Source: Bacillus sp. S3 | GTDB lineage: Bacteria; Bacillota; Bacilli; Bacillales; Cytobacillaceae | Assembly (NCBI RefSeq): GCF_005154805.1 | Contig: NZ_CP039727.1 | Coordinates: 2,849,501 to 2,913,500 of the forward strand | DNA length: 64,000 bases | Reading direction: 5' to 3' | Shown: one piece after another, positions 1 through 7,758 of the stretch | How the letters are laid out: every line of letters starts with the position of its first letter | How positions within the stretch are numbered: position 1 is the first letter of the stretch | Notes under the pieces: generated by a model | What the model saw: the letters and a program-made list of their open reading frames with translations, nothing else | What the model was told of the DNA's origin: nothing | Database searches by the model: none | Position numbers and translations under genes: made by a program

Positions 1-36
1 AATGAAATAAACAAAAAGGAATAATGTGCAAGAAGT

Positions 37-384
37 TTAAAATCTCTTGCAATGATCATTAGCAATTTCCTCATTTAATATTCCCATATCTCTAATATGT
101 GCACGGCTGTTTGCGTCACCCAAGTAAAAAAGGATGGTATAGATCAGCACCAATCTCCGATCATATTCCATATTTTGAGGCTGGTGGTGATACTCTAGAA
201 AAGGAATATGGGATCGAAAATAGCTTTCCCAATCTGTTATGTCATTACGGTCAAATAGACGTTCAATGACAGCCACTTGAGATTCCGTTGCTTCGATTTT
301 AAAATCCCACTCTCCATCGAGAGGACCTCTGAAAATTTCCTGTGATTGGATATTAATATAATAGCTGTGTTTTTGTTCATTCAT
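37..384 (-). CDS. Hypothetical protein, 115 aa
   Basis: I do not recognise this family. The protein is soluble, without a signal peptide or membrane segment, and rich in acidic and aromatic residues. The ATG at 384 has a good ribosome binding site (AGGAGA, 7 nt upstream), and the frame is closed normally at 37, so it looks like a real small gene. It stands alone on the minus strand. The roughly 215 bases upstream, up to the small plus-strand gene at 602, show no other coding frame. Confidence 0.7.
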   Translation of the reverse strand: MNEQKHSYYINIQSQEIFRGPLDGEWDFKIEATESQVAVIERLFDRNDITDWESYFRSHIPFLEYHHQPQNMEYDRRLVLIYTILFYLGDANSRAHIRDMGILNEEIANDHCKRF

Positions 385-601
385 CCGATCATCTCCTATC
401 TTTTTGTTTGTTTACCACAACATTGATTGTTTTAATCATTTTCATACATTTAATTACCTTTCTATTAAAAGGGAAGAATGAAAAAAATGTAGAAAAATAA
501 AAGAAAATGAAAAAGGATTAAAGGTTTAGAAATTTGAAATATTTGGGTAAACGAATACTAGGAAGATGAAATATAGTTGCAAATAAATGGAGGGATGGAT
601 C

Positions 602-700
602 ATGAGAATTAATAAACATGAATGGCTTTCATTAAGCAAAGATATTAAAGTGAAGCTTATCCGCTTAGCCATTTTAGAAAATAACAACAAACAATCTTGA
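602..700 (+). CDS. Small basic protein, 32 aa
   Basis: This is a 32-residue reading frame starting MRINKHEWLSLSKD and ending NNNKQS. A strong site GGAGGG lies 7 nt before the ATG, and a bidirectional hairpin follows at 742-772, so expression is plausible. It has one predicted helical stretch (residues 7-26) with lysines and aliphatic residues. The EW...L.....I pattern faintly recalls SinI-type antirepressor helices, but it is too short and too weak to call. No neighbour suggests a function. Confidence 0.5.
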   Translation: MRINKHEWLSLSKDIKVKLIRLAILENNNKQS

Positions 701-741
701 AGAAGATTTTCCCTGACTTTTCTCGAAGACAACAACATAAA

Positions 742-772
742 AAAACGAAGTCAGTAGAGCTGACTTCGTTTT
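742..772. terminator. Bidirectional hairpin terminator
   Basis: Perfect 13-bp arms AAAACGAAGTCAG / CTGACTTCGTTTT surround a 5-nt loop. A-rich and T-rich flanks make it usable on both strands. It sits between the small plus-strand gene and the stop codon of the minus-strand SDR gene. Confidence 0.85.
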
Positions 773-775
773 GGA

Positions 776-1501
776 TTAAAATGGATTGGTTGCCAAAAGG
801 CTGGCTGCTTTGATATAAACTCGTGGATGTAATTTTAATTGGGAAACAATAAATTCGGCAATATCTTCTGGCTGCATATACTTGTCTTCATTATTTTCAG
901 CAATTAAATTGGTTTTGACAGCCAGTTCTGTAGCTACAGTGCTAGGAGTTAAGGCCGTCACCCGAATATTGTTTCTGCGGACTTCTTGCGCTAATGATTC
1001 AGTTAGACCGATTACACCAAATTTAGAGGCGCTATATGCACTAGATGTGGCTGCACCGTTCAACCCATTAGTTGATGAAATATTAATAATATCGCCGCCA
1101 TTTTTTTCAATTAATTGTGGTAGAACTGCACGGGTAACATGATATGTTCCCATAATATTAACATCAATGATCTTCTTCCATTCTTCTGGGTCCATTTCTA
1201 AAAGTGTCGCAAATTTTCCTATTCCAGCATTATTAATCAGAATATCTGCTGTCCCTAATTCGTTCGTCAATTTTTCAATGGCTTGATTTACCTGTTCTAA
1301 TGATGAAACATCAACAGCTGCATATGCTGCTTTCACTCCCAAACCAGCCACTTCGCTTGCGACTTCCTTTAATGCAGCTTCTGTTCTTGCCAGCAAACCG
1401 ACCTTTACCCCTTCATTTGCTAATGCAATCGCAATCGCCTTACCAATTCCTCTTCCAGCACCCGTTACAATTGCAACTTTACCTTCTAATGATTGTGCCA
1501 T
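776..1501 (-). CDS. SDR-family 3-oxoacyl-ACP reductase-like oxidoreductase
   Basis: This is a classical short-chain dehydrogenase of 241 aa. The NAD(P) motif TGAGRGIG is at residues 13-20, NNAG at 90-93, and the catalytic Ser142/143, Tyr156 and Lys160 are all present. From memory it resembles Bacillus subtilis YoxD, a FabG-like reductase, along its whole length including the C-terminal region. The true substrate is unknown. The longer frame begins at a TTG at 1510, but the AAGGAG box lies 9 nt before the ATG at 1501, which I take as the start. It is monocistronic, with a terminator directly after the stop. Confidence 0.88.
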   Translation of the reverse strand: MAQSLEGKVAIVTGAGRGIGKAIAIALANEGVKVGLLARTEAALKEVASEVAGLGVKAAYAAVDVSSLEQVNQAIEKLTNELGTADILINNAGIGKFATLLEMDPEEWKKIIDVNIMGTYHVTRAVLPQLIEKNGGDIINISSTNGLNGAATSSAYSASKFGVIGLTESLAQEVRRNNIRVTALTPSTVATELAVKTNLIAENNEDKYMQPEDIAEFIVSQLKLHPRVYIKAASLLATNPF

Positions 1502-1633
1502 TTGGAACAACTCCTTCCGAAAACTATTATTCCCTACTTGACCATTATATTATTAGGTAACCACCTTTTCTAAAATAATGCCTGCTCCTTTTTCCGCGAT
1601 AGAACAGCATTTTATCGTACCGTTAACCAGGAA

Positions 1634-2932
1634 TTATTTATTACGAGACCAAACAACTACCGGAATCAACAATAATGATAAGAAACCTCCAGCAAGTGAA
1701 AGTACAGCATAACTAGAGTGAGCGGCTACCATACCCGAAAGTACTCCTCCGGTGGCACCGGCTAATGCAATCAACACATCTACCGTTCCTTGGGTCTTAG
1801 CACGCGTGGTGGGAAGAGTTGAGTCTACAACAAGCGCTGTGCCGCAAATCAAGCCAAAGTTCCAGCCTAGCCCTAGCAAAGCGAGAGCGGTGATGATGCC
1901 TGCCATGGAATCTGCAGATGCAAAAGCTGCGATCACTCCGGCAGCAAGCAAAGTAATACCAGCTGCAATTGCCATTGCCGAACGACCAATTTTATCAACG
2001 AGAATACCGGTAAAAAAGGACGGCAAAAACATGAAAGCTACATGAATACCGATGACCATTCCCACCTCACTTAATCCATGACCATGGTGCCTCATGTGGA
2101 CTGGAGTCATGGTCATAATGCCTACCATAACCAGCTGAGTTACAATCATTAGGACAGTTCCCAAAACAACTCCGTGATTATTTATTTCTTGAGTGTCCCT
2201 AGGGGTCTCTATTGATAGATTTACCTCTTCTTTGCTTTTCACTCGCGCAATGACATTAGCTACTACAAGAGGGTCGGGACGCAGGAATACTAAAAGCACC
2301 AAACCCGCTAGAATAAAAGCTGTGGCAGCCAGAATGAAGGGGCCCGCTAATGCTGGAATTCCAATTGACGTGGCAAATTCCCCCATTACCTCCACCATGT
2401 TGGGGCCTGCAACGGCTCCAAACGTGGTGGAAACCATAGCAGTACTGATGGCTGTTGCCCGCTGTTTTGAACTAGCCATGTCGGTACCCGCATAGCGTGC
2501 TTGCAGATTGGTTGCTGATCCGGCGCCATAGATTAATAGAGAGGCAAATAGTAATAGAATATTATTGGTTATTGCAGCAATCACAACACCGATAGCGCCA
2601 ATTCCGCCTGTCAAAAATCCGGCGGCTAGCCCTGAGCGGCGTCCAAACCGTTGAGATAGCCGCCCCACAATATACGCAGCAGCAGCGGAGCCCAACGTGA
2701 ACAAAGCAGTTGGAACACCCGCAAATTGATCAGTGCCGAGCATATCTTGAGCAATCAGGGCACCAACAGTAATGCCCGCAGCAAGCCCAGCACCACCAAA
2801 GATTTGTGAGAGAACAACAATAATCAATGTCCGTTTATATAACTGTCTTTGTTTTTCAGGGGAATCTATATAACTTTGGAGCCAATCTGGTCGAATTTCT
2901 ATAGCCTTTGCATCGTCAGCATGATAAGACAT
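1634..2932 (-). CDS. MFS transporter
   Basis: A major facilitator superfamily permease of about 432 aa with twelve hydrophobic segments. It has the loop 2-3 signature GRLSQRFGRRSG and the matching loop 8-9 motif DKIGRS. A hydrophilic central loop of about 35 residues separates the two halves. Substrate is not predictable; drug or metabolite efflux is the usual role of this group. I chose the ATG at 2932 (MSYHADD), which has AAAGGCGG 8 nt upstream. Two ATGs further upstream (2971, 2962) lack a usable ribosome binding site. The methyltransferase gene lies close upstream on the same strand, so they may be co-transcribed. Confidence 0.85.
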   Translation of the reverse strand: MSYHADDAKAIEIRPDWLQSYIDSPEKQRQLYKRTLIIVVLSQIFGGAGLAAGITVGALIAQDMLGTDQFAGVPTALFTLGSAAAAYIVGRLSQRFGRRSGLAAGFLTGGIGAIGVVIAAITNNILLLFASLLIYGAGSATNLQARYAGTDMASSKQRATAISTAMVSTTFGAVAGPNMVEVMGEFATSIGIPALAGPFILAATAFILAGLVLLVFLRPDPLVVANVIARVKSKEEVNLSIETPRDTQEINNHGVVLGTVLMIVTQLVMVGIMTMTPVHMRHHGHGLSEVGMVIGIHVAFMFLPSFFTGILVDKIGRSAMAIAAGITLLAAGVIAAFASADSMAGIITALALLGLGWNFGLICGTALVVDSTLPTTRAKTQGTVDVLIALAGATGGVLSGMVAAHSSYAVLSLAGGFLSLLLIPVVVWSRNK

Positions 2933-2979
2933 CACTCGGTCCGCCTTTCTAATGAAAACCATCTTCCTCATCTTATTCT

Positions 2980-3573
2980 TTACTTCTTATTTACAGACTC
3001 TACCAAAACAAATAAATCCTTGGAGTATTTTTGCACCCTCGTCATCATAATATCATGTCCGTTTAATAGCTTAATGGTATTTCTATTTAAACAGCATCCA
3101 TCACAAATTTTTTTCCAAACAGGTGTTAACAGCTCCTGAATGGTCCCAAGTATGCGATTTTCCATTTTCACATGTTCAAATAGGAGGATTTTTCCATTAA
3201 GTTTACATACTCGTTTCATTTCCAAGATTGCTTTTTCCGGATTTGGAATCGTACAAAATACGAGCGTGGCTACAACTGTATCAAACATATCTGCCTTAAA
3301 TGGTAAATCCTCTGCAACTGCCTGAACCACTTCAATTGGAATAACCGATTGTTTTTGTTTGGAAATGGATTGCTCAATCATATGTAAGCTTGGTTCTACC
3401 GCTGTAACTTTTTCAGCAGAAGTATAATAGGGAAAATTCACTCCAGTGCCTGAACCCAATTCAAGGACGCTTCCCGTAGCGTTTGCCAAAAGTTTCTTTC
3501 GAATTTGTTTAAATTTCTTCTTTTCCAAAGGCTTCATAAAAATGTCATACCATTTTGCAAAAATACTGCTCAT
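2980..3573 (-). CDS. Class I SAM-dependent methyltransferase
   Basis: A protein of about 197 aa with the Rossmann methyltransferase motif I LELGSGTGVNFPYY, the acidic residue at the end of strand 2 (AVEPS) and a UbiE-like D-x-V-V-A-T-L-V-F-C-T motif IV region. Such proteins methylate small lipids or quinones (phosphatidylethanolamine or menaquinone type), but the acceptor cannot be read from sequence. The ATG at 3573 has TTGGAG 8 nt upstream, better than the longer frame starting at 3606. It is transcribed toward the MFS gene with a gap of about 47 nt. Confidence 0.82.
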   Translation of the reverse strand: MSSIFAKWYDIFMKPLEKKKFKQIRKKLLANATGSVLELGSGTGVNFPYYTSAEKVTAVEPSLHMIEQSISKQKQSVIPIEVVQAVAEDLPFKADMFDTVVATLVFCTIPNPEKAILEMKRVCKLNGKILLFEHVKMENRILGTIQELLTPVWKKICDGCCLNRNTIKLLNGHDIMMTRVQKYSKDLFVLVESVNKK

Positions 3574-3621
3574 CTTTTCAACTCCAAAATCATTTATATA
3601 CAACAAACAGCGGTATAAGAA

Positions 3622-3659
3622 AATGCCAACCTCCTTACACTTGCTAGGAGATCGGCATT
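3622..3659. terminator. Hairpin terminator after prs-like gene
   Basis: The arms AATGCC/GGCATT and CTCCT/AGGAG form an interrupted stem with a 10-nt loop. T-rich tracts flank it on both strands (ATTTTTTAT on plus, ATTTTCTTAT on minus). It lies about 50 nt past the stop of the minus-strand PRPP synthetase-like gene. Confidence 0.65.
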
Positions 3660-3711
3660 GTATTTTTTATCTTCTTTACTTAGCGTTGGCTACTGGATGC
3701 ATAGAAAAATC

Positions 3712-4662
3712 TTATTCAAATAAAGGACTTACCGCTTTCTCGTTATGAATCCGGTCAATTGCCTCTACAAGCAATGGAGCGACAGATATTGTTTTTATTT
3801 TTTCAATTTTTTTCTCTTCTGGTAACACAATCGTGTTTGTTACCACTAATTCTTTAATTGGTGATTGCTCTATTTTTTCAATCGCCTGTGCTGTGAATAC
3901 AGGATGTGTACATCCGGCATAGATGGATGTTGCACCATTTTCTGCCAGCGCCTGAGCCGCTGAGGTGATGGTTTCAGCAGTATCAATTAGATCATCAATA
4001 ATAATGGCATTTTTCCCTTCAACATTACCAATGACAAAAAAGGTTTCAATCTCATTTTCTTCTAGTTTTCTTTTATCAATCAGGGCAAGTGGAGAATGTA
4101 ATAGCTTAGCCATTTTTCTTGCTCTTCCGATACTGCCATTATGCGGCGCAACAACGACAATATTGTCTAATCCTTTATTTTCATAATACTGTGTAAGGAT
4201 TGGAACACCAAACAGATGTTCAACCGGTATATCAAAAAAACCTTGAAGCTGAGGTGTATGAAGGTCCATTGTCAGCACTCTTGTTGCTCCGGCAGCTTCC
4301 AAAAGGTTTGCGACAAGTTTAGCCGTAATTGGTTCTCGTGAACGAGCTTTTCGGTCTTGGCGTCCATACCCATAGTATGGAATAACAACATTAATCGCTT
4401 TAGCAGATGCCCGTTTCAAGGAGTCAATCATGATAAGAAGCTCCATCACATTTTCATTAACTGGAGAGGAAGTAGATTGAACAATAAATACCTCACTTCC
4501 GCGAACGCTTTCTTCAATATGAATTTGAATTTCACCATCACTAAATTTCGTAACAGAGCATTTGCCCAGCTCACAGCCTAAAAGCTCAGCCATCTCAGCT
4601 GCAAGTGTTTGATTTGAATTCAATGTAAACATTTTAAATCTGTTATTTAATTGATAGGTCAC
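3712..4662 (-). CDS. prs: Ribose-phosphate pyrophosphokinase, divergent paralogue
   Basis: A 316-aa PRPP synthetase making 5-phosphoribosyl diphosphate from ribose 5-phosphate and ATP. The pyrophosphate-loop region [20 protein letters not shown], the [11 protein letters not shown] segment and the PRPP loop [13 protein letters not shown] are visible. Several positions differ from the canonical Bacillus enzyme as I remember it: PDHGG is PHNGS, the catalytic flexible loop DKRRPRPN is DKRKLEEN, and DTAGT is DTAET. It stands alone, not beside glmU and ctc where the housekeeping prs of Bacillus normally sits. It is therefore probably a second copy. The start is a GTG at 4662 with GGAGG upstream. 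Confidence 0.85.
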   Translation of the reverse strand: MTYQLNNRFKMFTLNSNQTLAAEMAELLGCELGKCSVTKFSDGEIQIHIEESVRGSEVFIVQSTSSPVNENVMELLIMIDSLKRASAKAINVVIPYYGYGRQDRKARSREPITAKLVANLLEAAGATRVLTMDLHTPQLQGFFDIPVEHLFGVPILTQYYENKGLDNIVVVAPHNGSIGRARKMAKLLHSPLALIDKRKLEENEIETFFVIGNVEGKNAIIIDDLIDTAETITSAAQALAENGATSIYAGCTHPVFTAQAIEKIEQSPIKELVVTNTIVLPEEKKIEKIKTISVAPLLVEAIDRIHNEKAVSPLFE

Positions 4663-4838
4663 CTTAGATCCTCCACATTATCTAAATTTATCATTGCTAT
4701 TGCTATACATTCATCTTATTTTACTATATAAACTAATATAGTGGTAGGAGTTAACCAATCAAAACACTAATTTCCATCCTTGGTTGATTCGTCTATTGAT
4801 TAATTGCTATGTAGCATGCGGATTCAATAATCTGTTCC

Positions 4839-5186
4839 TTACTTTTGTAATAGTTGAATGAGGTTCTTAAGCGTGTATAGTCTAGCGGTAAAGAGAAATA
4901 AGTCATTGTAGTTATTGGTTACGTATTCATCAATAATGTTAATCCCTTGTTGAAAATGGTCAACTAGATAGAAAGTGTACTTTTCGTCCCAGGAATACTG
5001 ATTTATTCTGTGGAGTTCATCGGCTAATATGTGAAACTTAAAATCATCCATCCAAAGTTTAATTTGATATATTTTATCTTTGTTTGGATTAAGGCTGTTC
5101 TCCACTTTATAACATCTTTGGACATATTGAATAAAACCATTTATCTCTTCTGCCAGCATATTGGCTTTTTGCATCTCGAAGTTCAT
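4839..5186 (-). CDS. Hypothetical protein, 115 aa
   Basis: I do not recognise this family. The protein is predicted all-helical and rich in aromatic residues, without membrane segments. A GGGAGAGGG box lies 4-6 nt before the ATG. It stands between the PRPP synthetase-like gene and a decayed acyltransferase gene. No functional clue is available. Confidence 0.6.
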   Translation of the reverse strand: MNFEMQKANMLAEEINGFIQYVQRCYKVENSLNPNKDKIYQIKLWMDDFKFHILADELHRINQYSWDEKYTFYLVDHFQQGINIIDEYVTNNYNDLFLFTARLYTLKNLIQLLQK

Positions 5187-5263
5187 ATTTCCCTCTCCCT
5201 AATGTCTAAATTGAAATACGTTCCTTAGAAGAGTGTATGTTTTGGGAAAGTCCTGTATCACCC

Positions 5264-5277
5264 TGACATTAATGTCA
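5264..5277. promoter_or_regulatory. Perfect 14-bp palindrome, possible operator
   Basis: TGACATTAATGTCA is a perfect inverted repeat in the gap between the minus-strand 115-aa gene and the plus-strand acyltransferase pseudogene. It has the size and symmetry of a dimeric repressor site. No regulator gene is adjacent, so the assignment is speculative. Confidence 0.3.
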
Positions 5278-5369
5278 TTATTTTCAATAAAATCACCAAA
5301 ACCCACTATTCTATATGCCTTTTCACCTGTAAAATTTGATGAAGAAGCAAATGTCAAGGGGGAAATTGA

Positions 5370-5711
5370 ATGGCTCAAAATAGGCAGATAAGAAGATATG
5401 ATATTGATTGGCTTACAAATATTGGAATCTTTCTATTATTTCCGTTCCACTCTGCAAGGGTTTTTGACTATTGGGATCCTTTTTATGTTAAAAGTGAAGT
5501 TTTGAACTGGGGGTTAAGCTGATTTATTATCGTAGCAAATTTATGGTTTATGCCGCTGCTATTCTGGTTGGCCGGATCCGCAAGCTGGTGTGCCCTTCGT
5601 GTGAAATCCACTACATATTTTCTAAAAGAAAGGTTAAGCTGATTATTCATTCCATTGTTTTTGGGAACAAATGAAGATGATTTTGTTGAGCATCTCATTA
5701 CGACAAAATAA
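5370..5711 (+). pseudogene. Acyltransferase family 3 remnant
   Basis: Read straight through, this frame begins MAQNRQIRRYDIDWLTNI and continues with LLFPFHSARVFDYWDPFY and WFMPLLFWLAG. These are the hallmark N-terminal segments of membrane acyltransferase-3 (OafA-like) proteins, which normally run to about 350-400 aa. Here the frame is broken by two in-frame TGA codons (5520-5522 and 5640-5642) and ends at a TAA at 5709, after only about a third of the family length. GGGGG lies 7 nt before the ATG. No further homologous sequence follows, so the gene has nonsense changes and a large C-terminal deletion. Confidence 0.75.
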
Positions 5712-5712
5712 C

Positions 5713-5764
5713 AAAAGTGCCAGGCACCATTCAAGTTCCGGATGCCGCAGCAGGCACTTTTTTT
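5713..5764. repeat. GTGCC-type palindromic intergenic element
   Basis: The arms AAAAGTGCC (5713-5721) and GGCACTTTT (5753-5761) flank a 31-nt interior containing AGGCACC. A T-run follows on the plus strand. It belongs to the scattered GTGCC/GGCAC palindromes of this window and may terminate transcription. Confidence 0.6.
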
Positions 5765-5873
5765 GATGATCAGTTAGTTTTTTTATTACATACAAAAGGA
5801 GCAAAAAATAATAGTTCTAATTATTCAGATATTCAGTAAAATTAAAAGTAGTAAAAAAGTAGGAGGTGAAATC

Positions 5874-6326
5874 ATGACATTATACACATTCATATTGCTG
5901 ATCCACATTGTAGCGGCCGTAGTTGGACTAGGGGCTACTTTTGGCATGCCTGTTTTAATGGGAAAGGTAAAAAATGTATCTCAAGCAAAGTTTGCTCTAT
6001 TGGTTTCACAAGGAACAGAGAAATTAGCCAAAATCGGAAGCATTACACTGCTAATCACAGGGATTATCATGGCCATAATCCATCCGGAATTATTCAAGGA
6101 AATTTGGTATATTGCCTCAATTGTCATCTACATAGCCGTTCAACCCATTGCCGCCGGAATCCTTCCGAAGAAAGCTAAACTTCAAATCGAGGTCCTTGAA
6201 AAACATCAAGGTGAAGAGTTGCCTGAAGAATATAAAAAACTGGCAAAACAAGCAATTCCATTAAATAACATTTTACATATGGCGGCTATTCTTTTAATTA
6301 TTCTGATGACAATAAAACCATTTTAA
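5874..6326 (+). CDS. DUF2269-type membrane protein
   Basis: A 150-aa integral membrane protein with four hydrophobic segments (about residues 3-25, 50-70, 78-98 and 128-148). The N-terminal LIHIVAAVVGLGATFGMP pattern with an early histidine is typical of DUF2269-like four-helix proteins. Their function is unknown. A strong AGGAGGTG box lies 6-8 nt before the ATG. A hydrophilic Lys/Glu-rich loop joins helices 3 and 4. It is monocistronic, between two palindromic repeats. Confidence 0.75.
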   Translation: MTLYTFILLIHIVAAVVGLGATFGMPVLMGKVKNVSQAKFALLVSQGTEKLAKIGSITLLITGIIMAIIHPELFKEIWYIASIVIYIAVQPIAAGILPKKAKLQIEVLEKHQGEELPEEYKKLAKQAIPLNNILHMAAILLIILMTIKPF

Positions 6327-6347
6327 CAAAATTGCCAAACAGTTGGG

Positions 6348-6380
6348 GCCTGACCCGCTTAACAACACTCAAGGTCAGGC
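6348..6380. repeat. GCCTGACC palindromic intergenic element
   Basis: The arms GCCTGACC (6348-6355) and GGTCAGGC (6373-6380) surround a 17-nt interior. It lies between two convergent genes. The right arm contains the TGA stop of the minus-strand gene that ends at 6375, so the repeat supplies the end of that reading frame. Confidence 0.6.
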
Positions 6381-6929
6381 ACCATGATTTGAAGAATTTT
6401 GTTTATAAGGAACGCCTTTTTGGAGAAGCAATGCACTTATGTGTTTAAGCTGATCAGCATTCTGTACAACTATGAATTGAGGCTGAAAAATAGTCCTTTT
6501 CAGTATAAATGTCACCTTAAACGCATTGTTCACGTTTGTATCGAGACCATATAAACTATGCCATCGAACGATTTGCTCTGTTTCATAATGTTTAATTTGA
6601 TTGTATGATACAAATTTCCCATTAAGTATTATTCCATTTGGCAAAAGAAATAAATTGCCACGATGTCGAACCGAGCCAATAATGATGAAGAACAGATAAG
6701 CCAAGCTGAAAAATGAAGATTCAAACCAATCTGTCGTTAAGACCAGCACAAAAAGAGCTGTTAATAAACCAAGGGCAGCAATCGTACCCCATTTGACATA
6801 TCGATAGGACCTTGTGTTTTTCGTCAGCGGCTCCATTGATTTCCAATCAGTCGGAATAATAATACCTGCAAACTCACTTTCATTTATTGGATAAAGTGCA
6901 TCTTTTGAGACATCTGCTGCCTTTTTCAA
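6375..6929 (-). CDS. Membrane protein of unknown function, N-terminus uncertain
   Basis: The readable frame gives 184 aa with two adjacent membrane segments (about residues 47-66 and 70-88) followed by a soluble C-terminal domain that looks like a bacterial PH-like fold. The only in-frame start is a TTG at 6929 without a ribosome binding site. The same frame stays open upstream to about 7009 and encodes a further hydrophobic stretch (ILVTVIFTLVLLSGIYYLL). A well-placed AAGG plus ATG at 7011 lies in another frame, so a one-base frameshift near 7000 may have cut off the real start. It is 17 nt behind the VWA gene and probably in its operon. Confidence 0.55.
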   Translation of the reverse strand: MKKAADVSKDALYPINESEFAGIIIPTDWKSMEPLTKNTRSYRYVKWGTIAALGLLTALFVLVLTTDWFESSFFSLAYLFFIIIGSVRHRGNLFLLPNGIILNGKFVSYNQIKHYETEQIVRWHSLYGLDTNVNNAFKVTFILKRTIFQPQFIVVQNADQLKHISALLLQKGVPYKQNSSNHGA

Positions 6930-7027
6930 ATTGAATAGATTTCGTAATAAATAATAGATTCCACTTAAAAGTACTAAAGTAAAAATAACTGTTACAAGAA
7001 TTGTGTATCATACCTTTCCTTAGTTAG

Positions 7028-7681
7028 TCATTTATTCCGTAAACGACGATTATAATCCCTTTCAATCCCTTCTTTCCAGGTTCTGTCAATCTTTTTGCCG
7101 CTTCGAAGGGTAATCACAGCTTCATTAACCGCTTCATAATTAACTTGAGTTCCTACATGATCAGCATGATAATCCACAGCAAATTCCTCTTCGATTCCAA
7201 ATTGAGCAGCGGTTGTGACCGCATCGATATTTGCTCCGAGGAACAGGAATTCCCAGCCATATTTGTCTTTTTGATGCTGAATTATTTTTTTGATTTTGTC
7301 AGTTGTAAATTCGCGGCTGGCATTTTCCATCCCATCCGTTGTAATCACGAAAAGGACCTTTTCTGCTCGTTCACTCTCACTTGTCCTCTTTTGTACATTC
7401 ACCATTTTTTGAACGGTAAAACCAATGGCGTCTAATAGTGCAGTAGTCCCGCCTACCTCATAATCCTCTTCTGTAATAGGAGATATACCCTTAACATTTA
7501 TTCGGTCATGTAATAACTCATAATCGTGATCGAATAAGACTGTAGTAACAATGGCTTCTCCTTCTGCTTTCTGCTGCTTCATCAGCATTGCATTATAACC
7601 GCCAATTGTATCTGCTTCAAGTCCTGCCATGGAGCCGCTTTTGTCTAAAATAAATACCAATTCTGTTACATTCTTTTTCAT
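7028..7681 (-). CDS. VWA-domain protein
   Basis: A 217-aa von Willebrand factor A domain protein. The metal-binding MIDAS motif DKSGS lies near the N-terminus, GGTTALLDAI provides the threonine, and TTDGMEN provides the third MIDAS element. It lacks a signal peptide and is expected in the cytoplasm. Such proteins bind partners through Mg and often work with AAA ATPases or other enzymes. None is adjacent here, but a macrodomain protein is encoded just upstream on the same strand. The ATG at 7681 (MKKNVTEL) has AAGGA 8 nt upstream; the frame also has an ATG 9 nt earlier that is too close to that box. Confidence 0.82.
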   Translation of the reverse strand: MKKNVTELVFILDKSGSMAGLEADTIGGYNAMLMKQQKAEGEAIVTTVLFDHDYELLHDRINVKGISPITEEDYEVGGTTALLDAIGFTVQKMVNVQKRTSESERAEKVLFVITTDGMENASREFTTDKIKKIIQHQKDKYGWEFLFLGANIDAVTTAAQFGIEEEFAVDYHADHVGTQVNYEAVNEAVITLRSGKKIDRTWKEGIERDYNRRLRNK

Positions 7682-7758
7682 ATTCTTCATCCTTCGTTAT
7701 TTGATAAACTTAGGATAACAATAATACGATAAGAATTGGTCGCTTTGTAAGCGACATT

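Noticed and set aside
440..600. Forespore sigma-G-like promoter before the 32-aa gene
   Set aside because: A CATACTA-like -10 exists, but the spacing to a TGAAATA-like -35 is wrong, so no assignment is made.
526..738. 70-codon minus-strand frame over the small plus-strand gene
   Set aside because: It lies antisense to the better supported gene at 602-700, has no ribosome binding site and runs into the terminator hairpin.
5370..5711. TGA readthrough or selenocysteine decoding in the acyltransferase frame
   Set aside because: The protein would still be truncated to a third of the family length, and no selenocysteine insertion element or selenoprotein family fits.
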